From Zygaena filipendulae (taxonomy: Eukaryota > Arthropoda > Insecta > Lepidoptera > Zygaenidae), in contig OU015653.1 of NCBI GenBank assembly GCA_907165275.2, positions 11,314,001 to 11,378,000 of the forward strand: a DNA stretch of 64,000 nucleotides, read 5' to 3'. The notes beneath the pieces are model-generated. The model had not been told where the DNA came from. It searched no databases and was given only the letters and a program-made list of their open reading frames with translations. The translations under genes and the position numbers were made by a program. Below, piece by piece: positions 1-12,040 of the stretch. Within the stretch, counting starts at the first letter, position 1; every line of letters starts with the position of its first letter.

Positions 1-200
1 TACCCGCAGGAAATTCGGAGTTCCCGCGGGAATTCTGGAATGAAAAGTACTCTATGACACTCAGGATCACTGCAGCTTCCTATAAGTGAAAGAATTTGCA
101 AAATCAGTTCAGTAGATCCAGAGATTACCCCCTACTATGTCACAAACTCACAAACCCACAAACTCACAAACTTTTGCTCTTTATAATATTAGTATAGATA
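1..200 (-). mobile_element. Helitron-like copy, cut by window start
   Basis: Minus-strand copy of the CTAG-hairpin family. The GC-rich 3' part (1-40, with gttcccgcgggaattct) runs out of the window. The 5' part carries the motif aatcagttcagtagatcc and ends in ataatattagtatagata. It belongs to the same subfamily as the copy at 45,375-45,587. Parts of the element are non-coding. Confidence 0.7.
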
Positions 201-206
201 TACGTA

Positions 207-426
207 TAGCGCATTCAAGTTTAAGGTGGGGGATCGTGACGTCATTAACCGCGTTAAGCCCCCATACGAACTGCACCGGATAGTGACGTCACGCGAAACT
301 TCAACTCCATGTATTGGCCGTTATTTTGTGATTACGTAAAAAAAGAAAAAATACGTGTCCATTTATTTTATATCTACAAACCGGACTAAAATTAAAAATT
401 AAAAAAAAAATAGTCAACTAGCCCAT
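207..426 (-). mobile_element. CRE-carrying MITE, partial copy
   Basis: Partial, inverted copy of the MITE seen whole at 815-1146. It starts inside the element at agcgcattcaagtttaagg and ends with tagtcaactagccca. Two perfect TGACGTCA octamers lie at 238-245 and 284-291. It abuts the Helitron-like copy on its left. Confidence 0.6.
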
Positions 427-434
427 TCTTTGTT

Positions 435-632
435 ATGGGACGCAAAGTCTTCAAAACTACGCACCATAAAAATAGGTTTTCCATCGTGCTCATAGAAATT
501 TCATTTAAAAAAAAAAAACAACAATATCTTATGGTATACAAAATACATATTAATTTGGTTCTTATGATTGTGTTTTTGGGACGCGTGTTTTAAGCAAGGA
601 ATGTTGTTAGTCATAGTGAATAAGGGCCAATT
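435..632 (+). mobile_element. MITE with TTATTCACTAT ends, degenerate copy
   Basis: The right half (about 480-632) aligns by eye with the copy at 13,676-13,884, including gggacgcgtgttttaagc and the terminal catagtgaataagggcc. The left terminal repeat is badly eroded, so the left edge is uncertain. Confidence 0.4.
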
Positions 633-814
633 CACCATGTACTAAACTGTGGTATACGTAAGGTACCAACTTTCGATAACCATGTATGATTCATTAGAGC
701 GCGTGTAGAACAATAGGTAAACACCGTTAGACAGGATAGTAGGTACGGAATGCCGCGCAGATAACTTGTACTGCCCGTGAACATGGAGTCGTTAAAGTGT
801 TAGAGGTGACAATT

Positions 815-1146
815 ATAATGGGCATGTTGACTAATTTTTATTTTTTAGTCCGTCTTGTAGATTATTAAAAAATATTGGACACGTATTTTTTCTTTTTTTA
901 CGTAATCAAAAAATAACGGCGATATATTGAGTTGAAATTTCGCGTGACGTCACTATTCTGACAGTTTGTATGGCGGTTTTGTGGTTAGTGACGTCACGAC
1001 CCCCTCACCCTAAACTTTAATGCGCTTTATCTCTGTATATTTTAATTTATTTAAAAAAGCAAAAAATACGTGTCTATTGTTTTTTTATTTTCTAACTGAC
1101 GGACTAATTAGAATTTTGATTTTCAATAGTACTCAACATCCCTATT
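815..1146 (+). mobile_element. CRE-carrying MITE, complete copy
   Basis: About 330 bp, bounded by inverted ends (gggcatgttgacta at left; complement of actcaacatccctat at right). Flanking TA suggests a Tc1/mariner-type TA target duplication. Two perfect TGACGTCA octamers (945-952, 989-996) sit in the centre. The copy is nearly identical to the one at 30,124-30,451. There is no coding capacity, so it must have been moved by a transposase supplied elsewhere. Confidence 0.7.
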
Positions 1147-1218
1147 TACGGACAATTTTTCATTGTTTTCATACTATTTTGTCTTTTTTTAGTTGGGATT
1201 GTACAGATTAATAGATTA

Positions 1219-1402
1219 CTAGTTGTTCCCCGCGGTTAATTTCGGTGTTCCCACGGGAACTCCGAGATAAAGTACCTACCCTTTAAGTCCTTTTCTGTAC
1301 GTAGTGCTGACAATGCGTATGCAAAATTCTATAATGTTGAGTAGTTGAAATTTTAAAAGCGTATCAAACAAACAAACAAATAAACTTACACATTAATAAA
1401 GT
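1219..1402 (-). mobile_element. Helitron-like copy
   Basis: Starts at CTAG (minus-strand 3' end), followed by the GC-rich block ccccgcggttaatttcgg, then acaatgcgtatgcaaaatt and a caaacaaacaaa run. The 5' end is eroded. Confidence 0.65.
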
Positions 1403-1803
1403 TAGGCATTTATCAATTCAATAGAACACAGCATATTTCTCTAAAAGGCTTTTGCGGCCAATTTAAAAAAAAAACACTTCGCAGCAGTGCAGTAAACCTC
1501 ATAGAAGTGAAACATGAATGAAAGTCCATGTCGTTCAGATTTGGATGTAGGGAATACGTTTTTTTGTTTTTATGATTCCATGTTCAATAAATCATTATGG
1601 GTAATAGTCGTGTACAATTCCACTTAATGCTGGTATTGTCAGTCGAAACAATAGAACATCGAAATGGTTTATAAGTATAAGTACCTAGTATAAGTTTATT
1701 ATGATTTTTTTTAAACCATTACTCGATTGTGACAGGTATGTGTGTTCGATTTAATATTCTTAGCTTCGGTTACATTTTTATAATGTTTGATATCCTTACA
1801 TAA

Positions 1804-1960
1804 ATGCGCTTTCACACGCGCGTTTTCTGCGGGAAATCTGGTTTAAAACTTAACCTATGTCCTTTTCTGTACCCCTAATAACGGGTACGGTGTATGCGAC
1901 ATTTCACGATGATAGGTGTAAAAAACAAATAAATAAATATACTCACATTCACAATTTACA
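1804..1960 (-). mobile_element. Helitron-like copy, degenerate
   Basis: Recognisable from cctatgtccttttctgtacc and a following aaaacaaataaataaat tract. The 3' hairpin has decayed to cacgcgcgttttctgcggg. Confidence 0.4.
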
Positions 1961-3392
1961 AACTCGCATTATGACCCATTTGTAGATCTAATTCAGAATT
2001 AAGTGAATTAAATAGATTTTCTACAAGTCCGGGTCGAGACTTATTTAATTTGTTTCGTTATTTACATTACCTATAACTTCTGCCTTGAGTTCAAAAGTAA
2101 GCTTGCTTTTTAATTCACTAACTTAATTTATGTTAATCATACCTATATAATATTTAAAAGTATTATAAATTATTGTAAAAATTAAATATTAAAAAATTTT
2201 AATCTATGGATGACAAGACGGGTAAAAAAACCTAAGTGTGTGTTGGGCACGAACAAAGGTAATGGACGCTTAAAAGTTACCTTAGTAATTAACAACATTT
2301 TACAGCTTATAAAAGCTACATCAGCAGTTCCAACGCTGCCGTTTCGGTAAGAAAGAGGTTACAATAAAGATGAATTTTAACCGCGAACCAAATCCAAGTG
2401 GTAGATTAAAACCGCTATGATCCAATTTGGCAGACCATCTTACTGCGTGTTTAATGGTGGAACGTAAAAACCCGACAGCTATTAAAAGAGTGTAGCCACG
2501 TACCCTTTTACACGGTAAGTTATCCAAGAGTTGAGTAAAAACTTCGGAACTTCATATTCTAGTCCACATTGTTATAGGTATTTCATTAGTCTAAATGCAT
2601 GTCAAACTATAATTGCGTATTTTCCTATTAAATGTTAAATACCCGTTAATTTTAAAATAAAGAAAATAAAAATAAAATTCTAATGTTACTTTTATCAGGC
2701 AAAGATTTAGCAATTCGGCGGGGGATATATTATGTAGATAAAAAAAAATCATTATAAGTTAAAAAAAATTGTAAGTAAATGCAAAATATTTTCTTGAGCA
2801 TGATAATATGGATCACACGCTGCAAGACACGGTTTAATATCTCTACAATGACATTGAGCTTTAGGTTGAGAAAAAAATCGTGAGGCAACCATAGTAAGGC
2901 TCCGTTAGCTGACTGCAATCACCTTCAAGTTAATATCTGTCAGCAGGCACCGTACTGTGGATTCCGAGGGCCTCACTTGAAAGCCAATTCCTATTTCAGG
3001 TCAGGTGTGTTCACGATCTTCAAAAACACCATCACTTAACATCAGATAGCCAGTATCGTTTAGTTTTTGCGAAACGAATGGTTACCCTACAGGGCCAAGC
3101 CACTACTCCTAGTTATATTTGTTAGTGAGCCAAGTCTCAGGCAACTGGCAACTGGCCTATCAGATCTGTGCTACTCCAAGCTTCCATACAGAGTTCCATT
3201 GTAAAATGCGATAACCCAATTTCAGCCGGAAAATGTTTTGTGTATGACATGTCTAGAAATAACGCGTTCATTTTCCAAAGCGCTTACTCGTGCTGTTTGT
3301 TTGAGATATTATGTCTCTAGTGATAAGGTGTTTGTGTCTGCTGAAATAATTAAACGGTATTTATGATTTCGTTAAGTAATTGTAACCTGAAA
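1961..3392. other. Unassigned AT-rich sequence
   Basis: No repeat, RNA gene or credible coding frame recognised. The short frames here are of chance length. Confidence 0.5.
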
Positions 3393-3660
3393 ATATTTAT
3401 TTATTTATTTATTTAACAATTAATGCACACAAGGACAACATAAAAAGAAAGAAAGTATAAAAGTAAACATGTACAAGGGTCATGCTTATTCCATACAATT
3501 GGAATTTCTTCCAGCAGACCCGCAACAGGAGAACCGGTTAGAATTGGCAGATCTGGTGTGCCTCAATTTGATAGAATATATAAAACACTATACAGAAATA
3601 CTTAAAAAAAAAGAAGAATATGAATATTACCTAACAACACACATATTATTTAATAAGATG
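3393..3660 (-). mobile_element. 3' end of a LINE retrotransposon
   Basis: Read on the minus strand this is a LINE 3' untranslated end. It contains gctggaagaaattcc, then gcatgacccttgtacatgt, ending in an (AAAT)n-type tail at 3393-3416. The same tail occurs on the plus strand at 29,041-29,146. The 65-codon plus-strand frame across it is antisense to the element and not taken as a gene. Confidence 0.6.
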
Positions 3661-4258
3661 ATATAAATAATAACTTTATATACAATAAATAAATACATAA
3701 TTACAAATAAATACAAAAACAAATAAATAAATACAATAACTACACAGGCAGAGACAGATAGTGTTCCTTGACTCGCTTTTTAAATAAGGAGATAGTCCTA
3801 CAGTCGCGGATTTCATGAGGCAGAGAGTTCCACAAGGCAACTGCGCGGAAAGAGAAAGAAGAGGAAAAGAATTTGGTTCTGTTGGTATTGCCAGGTACAG
3901 ATAGACGTGTTTTAAGGTGTGATCTACAGACAGAATCTGGTGGTCGGAAAAAGGAAAAACGTTCACGCAGGTAGGGAGGGGAGGTTGGGCTATGCAAGAT
4001 ATTAAATAGTAGAAAAAGGATCCGAGTTTCCCTACGGTGGCGGATAGGAAGCCATTTGAGTTCCTTGCGAAACTGAGAGACATGATCGAATTTTTTTAGA
4101 CCAAAGATGAAGCGTATACTAAGATTCTGCAAGCGCTCCAGTTTATTCAGTAGTTCCTCGGTGGCGTCAAGGTAGCATGCGTCAGCATAATCAAGGATGG
4201 GCTGGATGAGACATTGAGCAAGCAATTGAGCAATACGTGTAAATACACACGTAGATAC
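3661..4258 (-). pseudogene. 5'-truncated non-LTR retrotransposon, reverse transcriptase C-terminus
   Basis: A 174-codon frame (4264 to 3740) encodes the C-terminal tail that follows the reverse transcriptase domain in Jockey/CR1-like LINEs. Hallmarks in order: LIQPILDYADACYLDATEEL near residue 20, LERLQNLSIRFIFGL near 43, LKWLPIRHRR near 69, PPYLRERFS near 97, and ALWNSLPHEIRD near 148. These belong to a protein normally around 900-1000 residues, so the endonuclease and polymerase motifs are lost to 5' truncation. Downstream of the stop is an A/T-rich tail of aaataaataca-like units (3661-3735), expected for a LINE 3' end. The first residues (MYVSTCVFTR) are probably not native and lie near the truncation point. 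The frame is intact, which suggests a fairly recent insertion. The clade is not certain. Confidence 0.75.
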
Positions 4259-4335
4259 ATACATAAGCTTACGCCTATCTCCCGGATAGGTAGTGAGGTA
4301 TTATGGATTATTATTACTCACTTTCTTCACCTCTT
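4249..4335. repeat. Fragment of a dispersed lepidopteran repeat
   Basis: The stretch aagcttacgcctatctcc followed by cggataggtagtgagg resembles a segment (acgcctatttcccggagggg type) that I know as common in lepidopteran genomes. It abuts the truncated LINE. Confidence 0.4.
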
Positions 4336-6600
4336 CGACGTTTTTAAATACTAAACTTATGGTTACCAATTACATGGAAAAAGTTCAATAATATTTACGC
4401 GCGTTGGAAAACGAATCCGATTTTTTTATCCCAATATTTATAATATCCACTTAACAGGAAATATGTATTTGCCATACCAACTTATCCTATTCAATTAAGT
4501 GATGACATTTAAATTAAGTCATGAGATATTTAATTTACATGTTAGCTTTATAGACTTTACTCGCTTGGCTTATTAACTATGGCGAAGAAAAATATTTTAT
4601 CACTAAAGAAGAACCTGAAACAATACATTTTACCATCTATCTCTCTGTATTTGAATATTTGTAAGACGTATATTATCAAGTTTAATAAAATTGACCGTAT
4701 CGGCGTAAGTCAGTTTTACTAATCAATACACCAACGGTGCATTGCTTTGGTTATAATCTAAAGCAATATTGACTCCTCTGTTCAACCGATAGGCTGCCTG
4801 CGGAGCCATTATATTCTTTGGCAGCTACTCTTTATTGATTATGAGATATCCATTGCCGCGGGCAACTGATAAAAAGTTACACAACTACTGTAATTTGAAA
4901 GACTGTTTTACCGATAAAGCCACTTCCACCCCCTTGTCTCTGGTTAGATAAAAGTTGTTCTATTATTTCAACCAAGCTTCCTATCTGCGATGCTCTAGGC
5001 GGTTGCGAAGAAAACGTACCCGGTAGCATGCCAGTCGATTATTATCGATGGAATCTTGTATGAATTATGTATTTTATTTGTTGGAAAAATTTGTTTTATT
5101 TGTTATCAGCTAGTGATTTATATGAAAACTTTGTTTTGAGAACTTTTGCGTTTGTTTCATGTTTTGTTTATCTAGGTATATTCATACCAACTAGGTACTG
5201 TCGGCATTGACAACAGCCTCGAAGAGATTTTTTGAGAGTTTAATTTTTTTTTCCACACAATTTACCTACAGTCCAAGGGTTACTTTAAGGGTAGGGTCAT
5301 CTTCGATTGTCACTTATTATTTCTAAGTACCTAAGTATGGTTTGACTTTAGGTCTTACACTACCCTATTACTACCCTATTACTATTGCAATAAGATTTAA
5401 TAACTATCAAAAGTGTTTACATAAAATTTCTGCTGCTGACTGTACTGTAGGTTGCAAAAGGATTGGAACTACTAAGAAATCAATTAACAATTGTACCTGC
5501 CTACCTTCAGTACCTTCCCAGGTCAAACTTATAAACTAATTGAAAGACGTTAAAAAAAAATTTGAAGGAGTTAAAAAATCCAGGGGAACTAAAGTTTTTA
5601 TAACAAAAACATTTAACAAATACATAGTATCTCTTACTAGGTGTAGTCTGTGTCTTTTCTCGCATGGTTTTTTGTGAGTGTTTGCGTCACTTCACGTTAC
5701 AAATTTCTATACGACGCATCAAATTTATGAGGAAATTTCAAAAAAGTACTATGTGAAAGCTTTACTTTAGGTGCATCCTTTACAAATAAAGGATATTTGA
5801 GGTTACAAATAACTAGCGGACAAGCTGTAGAAAAAGCGTAGTTTAGGTAAGTATAAAAATAATTCTGTAAATTTTTTAGAACACTAAAATTACTCACTAA
5901 AATTACTCACTATTATTCGTGACTGATGACTGCAATGTCAGGATAAATTTATGAAAATGCCTCATTCTCTTTTCAAAGAAAGAAAATACCAAAAAGATGT
6001 TTAGTAAAAAAGATTTATTATATCTATTCAACTTTAATTTTTAGTAGGTAGGTACTTTTGCCATTTCACGCTGATAGATGGATACGATAAAGACAATTAA
6101 ATTTAATATGAAGTTGTCGCGTGTCATGTAACAATGAAAGGGACACTGCCCAATTACGTACCGTTTATGAAACACGTTTTTAACCAGCTGTTAACGAGGT
6201 AATGACCGTTTTTACACATTGATTTGCGAGGCGTGTGTAAATAGGTGTGTTTATTAACGCTTGTCATTCGAGTCTAACGGCTGAAAGTACACAGGTACCT
6301 ACCTAATCGGTGTGCGAAAATCTATCCGATACGTATTTTTTAAGTTAATTTTTTTTTAGCGACCGCGTCGATGGTTCTGACGATGGACCCTTCATGGTTT
6401 CTGAAAAACTAAAAAAAAAAACGTGTGGATGAAAGCGAAATGTTGCACCTAGTGAATGCAGCAAAAACCTGCACTCTTCTATTGCAAAAAACCGCTGCAA
6501 GGAGTGTATTTAATCTGCGAACGTGCAAGAAGCTTCTTGTCTTACAACGCCACCTGTCGACAGTCAAATGAATTAATTAAATGTAATAACTCGCGAATTT
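4336..6600. other. Unassigned AT-rich sequence
   Basis: Nothing recognisable. Frames at 5342-5539 and 5697-5897 are chance-sized and lack any motif. Confidence 0.5.
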
Positions 6601-6716
6601 TTTTTTATGTCGTAGGGGGCAAACGGGCAAGTGGTACACCTGATGGTAAGTGATTACCGCCGCCCATGGACATCTGCAACACCAGAAGGCGTGCAGGTGC
6701 GTTGCCGACCTGGAAT
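6601..6716 (+). repeat. Dispersed retroelement-derived repeat
   Basis: Begins with tttttttatgtcgtaggggg and continues through caagtggtacacctgatgg to gcgtgcaggtgcgttgccg. This is a motif series familiar from dispersed lepidopteran retroelement fragments. A related short piece is embedded at 26,503-26,560. Confidence 0.5.
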
Positions 6717-7019
6717 AGGGATGGGATTACTTTGGGCAAACTAAGTAGGTAGTTTTAATTTGATTAGATAAGTATTTCAAAGTGACAGATGTCACACATA
6801 ACTGGCGTTCTCGACTGGTATCTAGTTAGCTGACATTGCAAAAGTCGAGTTAGTGCATAGTGACAGCGACCGCCCCGGGCCGCCTGCCCACTGTTGACTC
6901 TGTCTTTGTCACTTGGATACATCGAGTAGCGTCCGCAAAACAAACAATAGGCTATTTCACTGTTGTTGAAATGTTGATATCCAATAATTACACTCGAAAA
7001 TATCATATTATATATAATA

Positions 7020-7205
7020 CTAGCTGTCCCCTGCGATTTCATCCGCGGTAATTTCAGAGTTCCCGCGGGAATTCCGGGATAAAAACTATCCTATCTTTTA
7101 AGTTGAACCATATTATAAATGGTTACAAAATTTTATCAAAATCCGTTCAGTAGTTTCGGAGTCCATCGCGGACAAACAACGTGACACGTGATTTATATAT
7201 ATTAA
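7020..7205 (-). mobile_element. Helitron-like copy (cgcggacaaacaacgtgac subfamily)
   Basis: CTAG at 7020-7023, a hairpin region around gcgatttcatccgcgg, and an internal gttcccgcgggaattcc palindrome. The 5' part includes agtttcggagtccatcgcgg and acgtgacacgtgatttat. It is nearly identical over its 5' half to the copy at 15,462-15,689. Confidence 0.75.
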
Positions 7206-7276
7206 GAGTAGCTGTCCCGCGTGATTTCATCCGCGATGATTTCGGAGTTCCCGCGGGAATTCCGGGAATAAAACTA
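7206..7276 (-). mobile_element. Helitron-like 3' end, second copy in tandem
   Basis: Immediately follows the previous copy in the same orientation: gctgtcccgcgtgatttc, then the gttcccgcgggaattcc palindrome. The rest is missing. Confidence 0.6.
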
Positions 7277-9638
7277 TAATAAACTAGGTAGTTTCGTGAA
7301 GAAAAATTCTAACTCTACCTAGAAAAAAATATAATGAAATATTATGACTTTCTTTGGAAATTTAGAATTAATATCACTTACATTAGAGTTGATTTATCTA
7401 TTCTTAAAAAACAATAAATAAAACTATGAATGCCAAATAGTAGATTATTATAAATGAAATTTTTACTGTCACAGAAACATATTAGGAAGATACGTTGTTT
7501 GTAGTTTCGAAGTCAATGTCAAATATCTTTATTCACTGTATCAATCTTTGACGAGCTACTGGGTTTTTGTATCTGACCTTGTAAAAAAACTATGTATTTT
7601 TCTGTGAATATATAAATAAAAATAAAAAACTAAATTACATAAAAAAGAGTATAATTTATGAAAATACTATATTTTGTACCGGAAAACATACACACGAATA
7701 TTATAAGATAATCATTGCGTGGTCTTACTTTTATTTTTTTATTAGATATTTATTTTAATATTTCAAAATCTTTGAAACTTTTGAAGTTGGTAATTAGTAA
7801 AGTAAGAATTAATTTATAACTAAAACTTTAGACTCGACAGCATACCTACCTAATAATAATAATAATAGAAGGCTGGTATCCTTTGTAAAACTCCTTGTAT
7901 TGGTCTGTTCCATAAAGTAAATAAGGAAACATAAAGTTGACTCTCGCGTCAAATGAATAAATGAATGTCACCGATGAAATATTGCAAGTGTCACTTGATA
8001 AATTATTATTTATTAAAAAACAAGTACCACAATTTGACGTTTTCATTAAAATGAGAAATGAAAATTGTTTAGTGAGTAATGTCTCACGAACAATCTTTTT
8101 TTGTTTCCCAACTTAGCCAGGAAAGAGGGTGCCAAAAATTAATTTGCAAAGAATTATTACTATGCAGTTAATGAAGAAATCCTCTTGGCCCTGAGCGGCA
8201 AGAAATTGAAATTAAAACCTTGAGAGCCGGTTAATTGCCAAGTTTTAGCAGCTGTTCTAATGATAATGTGTCAAAAGTGGTCGATCCTTGTCCCTAGGGA
8301 AAATTGTAGACACATGAAAATAACATCAGAACTTATTGGTATATGGTAATTTAGGTATTCTTGCGACTATTTGCTTTTTACCGTAATTGTTTTTAATAAA
8401 TCGCCTAAGAACGTTGTTTACTGCCCTAAAAACAAAGATTTCTTGAATAGAATATTTGTTCATAAAACGTCACATGGCGTCGCCCGCAATGAAGAGAAAT
8501 AAAGAAATAAACAAAAAACTGTGCATTAAGTTCGCCTTTTGCACTATTGACCTAGTATTATTCAACAAATTTAGATCTGCGCAATTTCATCCTCATTTCA
8601 ACCATATTAGATTGAAAAAAACTCTAAAATTCTTTATTAAAATAATGAATTCAAATAGGTAATAATTTCATTAAATCTAGCTTAAAGCTTGATTAAAAAA
8701 AGTCTATTTTAGTTGTTATCTACATATCGGAGTAATAAGCATTATTGATATTTCTCTACCTTATTATTTATAGCTGTGAAATAAATATTTCGTAGTATAA
8801 ATATGAGTCTAATCAGCCGTATTAATGCCTGTACTACTGAGGCCACACAACTAAGCGGGCCTGGCAGCCCTTTGAGTAAGTGCCAAAATGCGTTTGCGCA
8901 AACCAAAAATAATTTCACAGATCTCTATTTCACAGTGCATTAAAAGTTTGCGTTATTGATTCGATTTGAACGTTACGAACACATTCTAAATTCATATGCA
9001 AAGACGTAGCAGGGTCGACTTAACTTGCTGACGGTATGTGCACACTGTGGCAACTGCGTGCCGGACGTCCGGTCTGTGCCGGCCGTCCCAAACTTATTAA
9101 TTGCTCAGAGCCGGCCCTACTGCGACCACTTTCACGGCTCTCGCCTTCCTAACAGACTTTTGCGCTGGATTTACCAAATATACCATACACACTTAGATCT
9201 ATCTTAACAATGATAATTAATTATTACTAATTTTAGACAAAATCATACCTAGGGAGGACGAATTCATTGCTTTTTAAAAACTTTTATTCATCTTGCAATG
9301 TATGCAGGTATGTAACTATGTATGTAACTATGTATTGTAGGGTGAAATCTTGCAACTCAACTTTAAAGCAGATATCTTCATTATTGCTATAGAAAAGACC
9401 TTCCTATAGTGAAATGTTTTAAATAAATTGATTTTATTTGAATTGGTATAATATTTAAAAACTATTAGGTATCAGCTAGTTCTTCCCGTGTATCACGAGT
9501 AGGTACACGACCTTCAGAGGAAATTGGAAATGAACTTACCGTCGCGACAGATATAAAAGTTTCAAAGATATCTTTCAATTTATCAAATATAAAAGTTTCA
9601 GACATATCTTTGGTACTTTCATATTTATCGTATAGGTA
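7277..9638. other. Unassigned sequence with one GC-richer block
   Basis: Mostly AT-rich with no recognised repeat. A GC-richer block at 9003-9170 (ccggacgtccgg at its centre) stands out but has no convincing frame or RNA fold. Confidence 0.5.
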
Positions 9639-9800
9639 CTAGCTGTTCTCGGAGGTTTCACCCGCGAGAATCCCGAGATAAAAAGTACCCTATATCCTTT
9701 TCTGACAATGTAGGCATATGCAAAATTTCGTGATGATCGGTTGAGTAGCTAAGGCGTGAAAGCGTAACAAACAAACTGACACTGGCATTTATAATCGTAA
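9639..9800 (-). mobile_element. Helitron-like copy
   Basis: Starts with CTAG, then gctgttctcggaggtttcac. It retains gatgatcggttgagtagc and gcgtgaaagcgtaacaaac, which are typical of the main subfamily. The internal palindrome is reduced. Confidence 0.65.
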
Positions 9801-11883
9801 AGATATTTAATTTAAAAAATATTTACACTAAATTGTGACATTCATCGACACCAGTAGCACCACCAACTTTCAACCAGATCAAGAAGTGATTTCTATAACA
9901 AAACTACATTTTAAAGGAAATCCTTGTGTAAAATTTAAAGTTCTTAGACCTAGAGATTGGACTGCGTTTTTAGTCAGTTAATATCGTTTTATAGATATCT
10001 AGTAATAGAATTTGTGATAATATAATAGGTATTATACTTACCTATAGGGATTCAACCTAAATGCAACTGAAATGTAATTTATTGTTACAAAATTTAACAC
10101 TGATTCGCAGCAAATAAAAATTAGAATACATACGTATCTCTAACTTTAAGTACTTCGAGGACATATTATGTATAGGTACTTCTCATTGTTTAATGTCTCC
10201 GTTATTATCTGTACTACCTATAGTTTTCTCGATATTGTTATCTCAAAGTACAACGAAATCACTGGCACAACATACCCATTTATTTATGTGTAGTTACAAA
10301 CCGGGCTATGGCCAGTCACTATAAAATAAGAGCAGCAGTATTCCGGTATAACATTATAGTTAGCGAGTTTATTTTGGTCTATCGCGGCAACCTCATCAAA
10401 TAATTAGAGCCAGAATAACGCTACGAAAAGCCAAAGTGGGATTTTATGTATACTTATGCACATCTTCATTGCGATGTAACTATTACTGCAGAAAAGAGAT
10501 ACCAATATACAAATTGTATACGAACGTCCTTTACTCGCAGAGACATTTGAGTGAGATGGCTGGGCGCTCGGTTGTGCTACATTTCAAGTTATTTCGTTTC
10601 AAAAGGAAGATATATTTCATGACACATTTATTTGTTGCTTCGATTTTTAACCGGCGCCTGTCTCGTGTAAGAAATAAATGAGATTATATGTCTCCTTAAC
10701 GAAACGTGTCAACCGTTAAATTTCATTTAGTGGCCCACTTTTTGTCTTTGTTGTTTTAATTTATTTATAGAATGTGAACAACTTTTATTATTAATAATTA
10801 AAAAAAGTTGCTGTTTGGCGGGCGCGCGCGCTTCAGTTTGTGACACTGTTACAAAGTGAGCTGATGCCGCCTAACTCCACTTTTCGTGAACCGATTGCGA
10901 TAAAACAAATTCTGCGTTTTAGTAGTACGTAATATATATGATTACTCTGAGGTTTTAGGTAGTCGTAGTTCGTTGGTAAAAATATTTTAATTAAAATTAG
11001 AAGAAAATTGCGAAAATCCCGTTCCATTACGTTCAGCAGAAATTTAAAAAACAGGTTTAAATACTTGTATGTAGTAGTTACTGCTTTGAATCTTTCTAAT
11101 AATACATACACTGATTCTAAAAGAGGTTTGACTGTAAAAAGGAGAAAAAACAGCATGTAAGTATGGATCTGCGTGGCAAAATTGTAACTAAATAAGGCCA
11201 TAAAATAAATTGTAAAGTCTAATGTACCTAGAATGCAAAACTTTGCAAATTTATAACCTGAATTTAGCATAAATTATCTGAACATTAATTATAAACATGG
11301 GGCTTCATATAAATTCCAATAACTTTCGCAAGTGCTGTTGGAATTAATCAAAATAACCCTTCAAACACTCGGGAACTAACACAACCATCGACTGATCTTA
11401 AATCGCTCAGAGAAGGGCCTCCATATTGAGTTATCCATCGTTTAAATGTAAGTAATAGTGTATGGCGGGGTTGCTGAAACTGGGGGTACTTTAGACCCGA
11501 AGACTGACTCGTTCGATCGAGCACGTTCAGTGTGGGGTTATTACTTACGTGTAGCGACAGAAAAACAGTCAATCTTAACTCACGTTTTAATGATTTAGTA
11601 CGTAGGTACAAGTAACATCACCAATTGCTATAGATCCAGCGTTTTGGATAATGGTCCAAATTAACTTAATCAAGAAGAAAGGCCTATATTGTACTTAGCA
11701 ATAGCTATATAGGACTTTTATTTGGAGCATACTTGATATCTTAGCAATTTTTCTTCCGCTCAACATTTTTAATTTCCCGTAGTTTCACGCGCGTAGATTT
11801 TGGTATATCCTCGGATAATCCGGAGCGGTTTTAGACTGTGTGTTGATATTATGTCAGTCTGTCAGTTTCTTCTTTTATATATT
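9801..11883. other. Unassigned AT-rich sequence
   Basis: No known repeat recognised. Contains a short gcgggcgcgcgcgc run near 10,818 and a 145-codon minus-strand frame (11,270 to 10,833). That frame is hydrophobic in part but is of a length expected about once by chance in a window this AT-rich. Confidence 0.45.
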
Positions 11884-12040
11884 ACTGGCTATGCTCCGCG
11901 GTTTAACTCGCTGAGTTTTAGAATTCCCGCAGGAATTCTGGGATGAATACCCTATGTCCTTTTCTGTACTCCTGACAACGTGCATGCAAAATTTCATGTT
12001 GAGGCGTTGAGTATAGTTACCTAAGACGTGAAACCAGAAA
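11884..12040 (-). mobile_element. Helitron-like copy
   Basis: Recognised from gctccgcggtttaactcg, aattcccgcaggaattct and cctatgtccttttctgtac. The terminal CTAG has mutated to ctgg. Confidence 0.6.

Noticed and set aside
3469..3666. 65-codon plus-strand frame, lysine/glutamate-rich end
   Set aside because: Lies antisense to a LINE 3' end.
3676..4083. 135-codon minus-strand frame
   Set aside because: It is an out-of-frame shadow of the LINE reverse transcriptase tail at 3740-4264.
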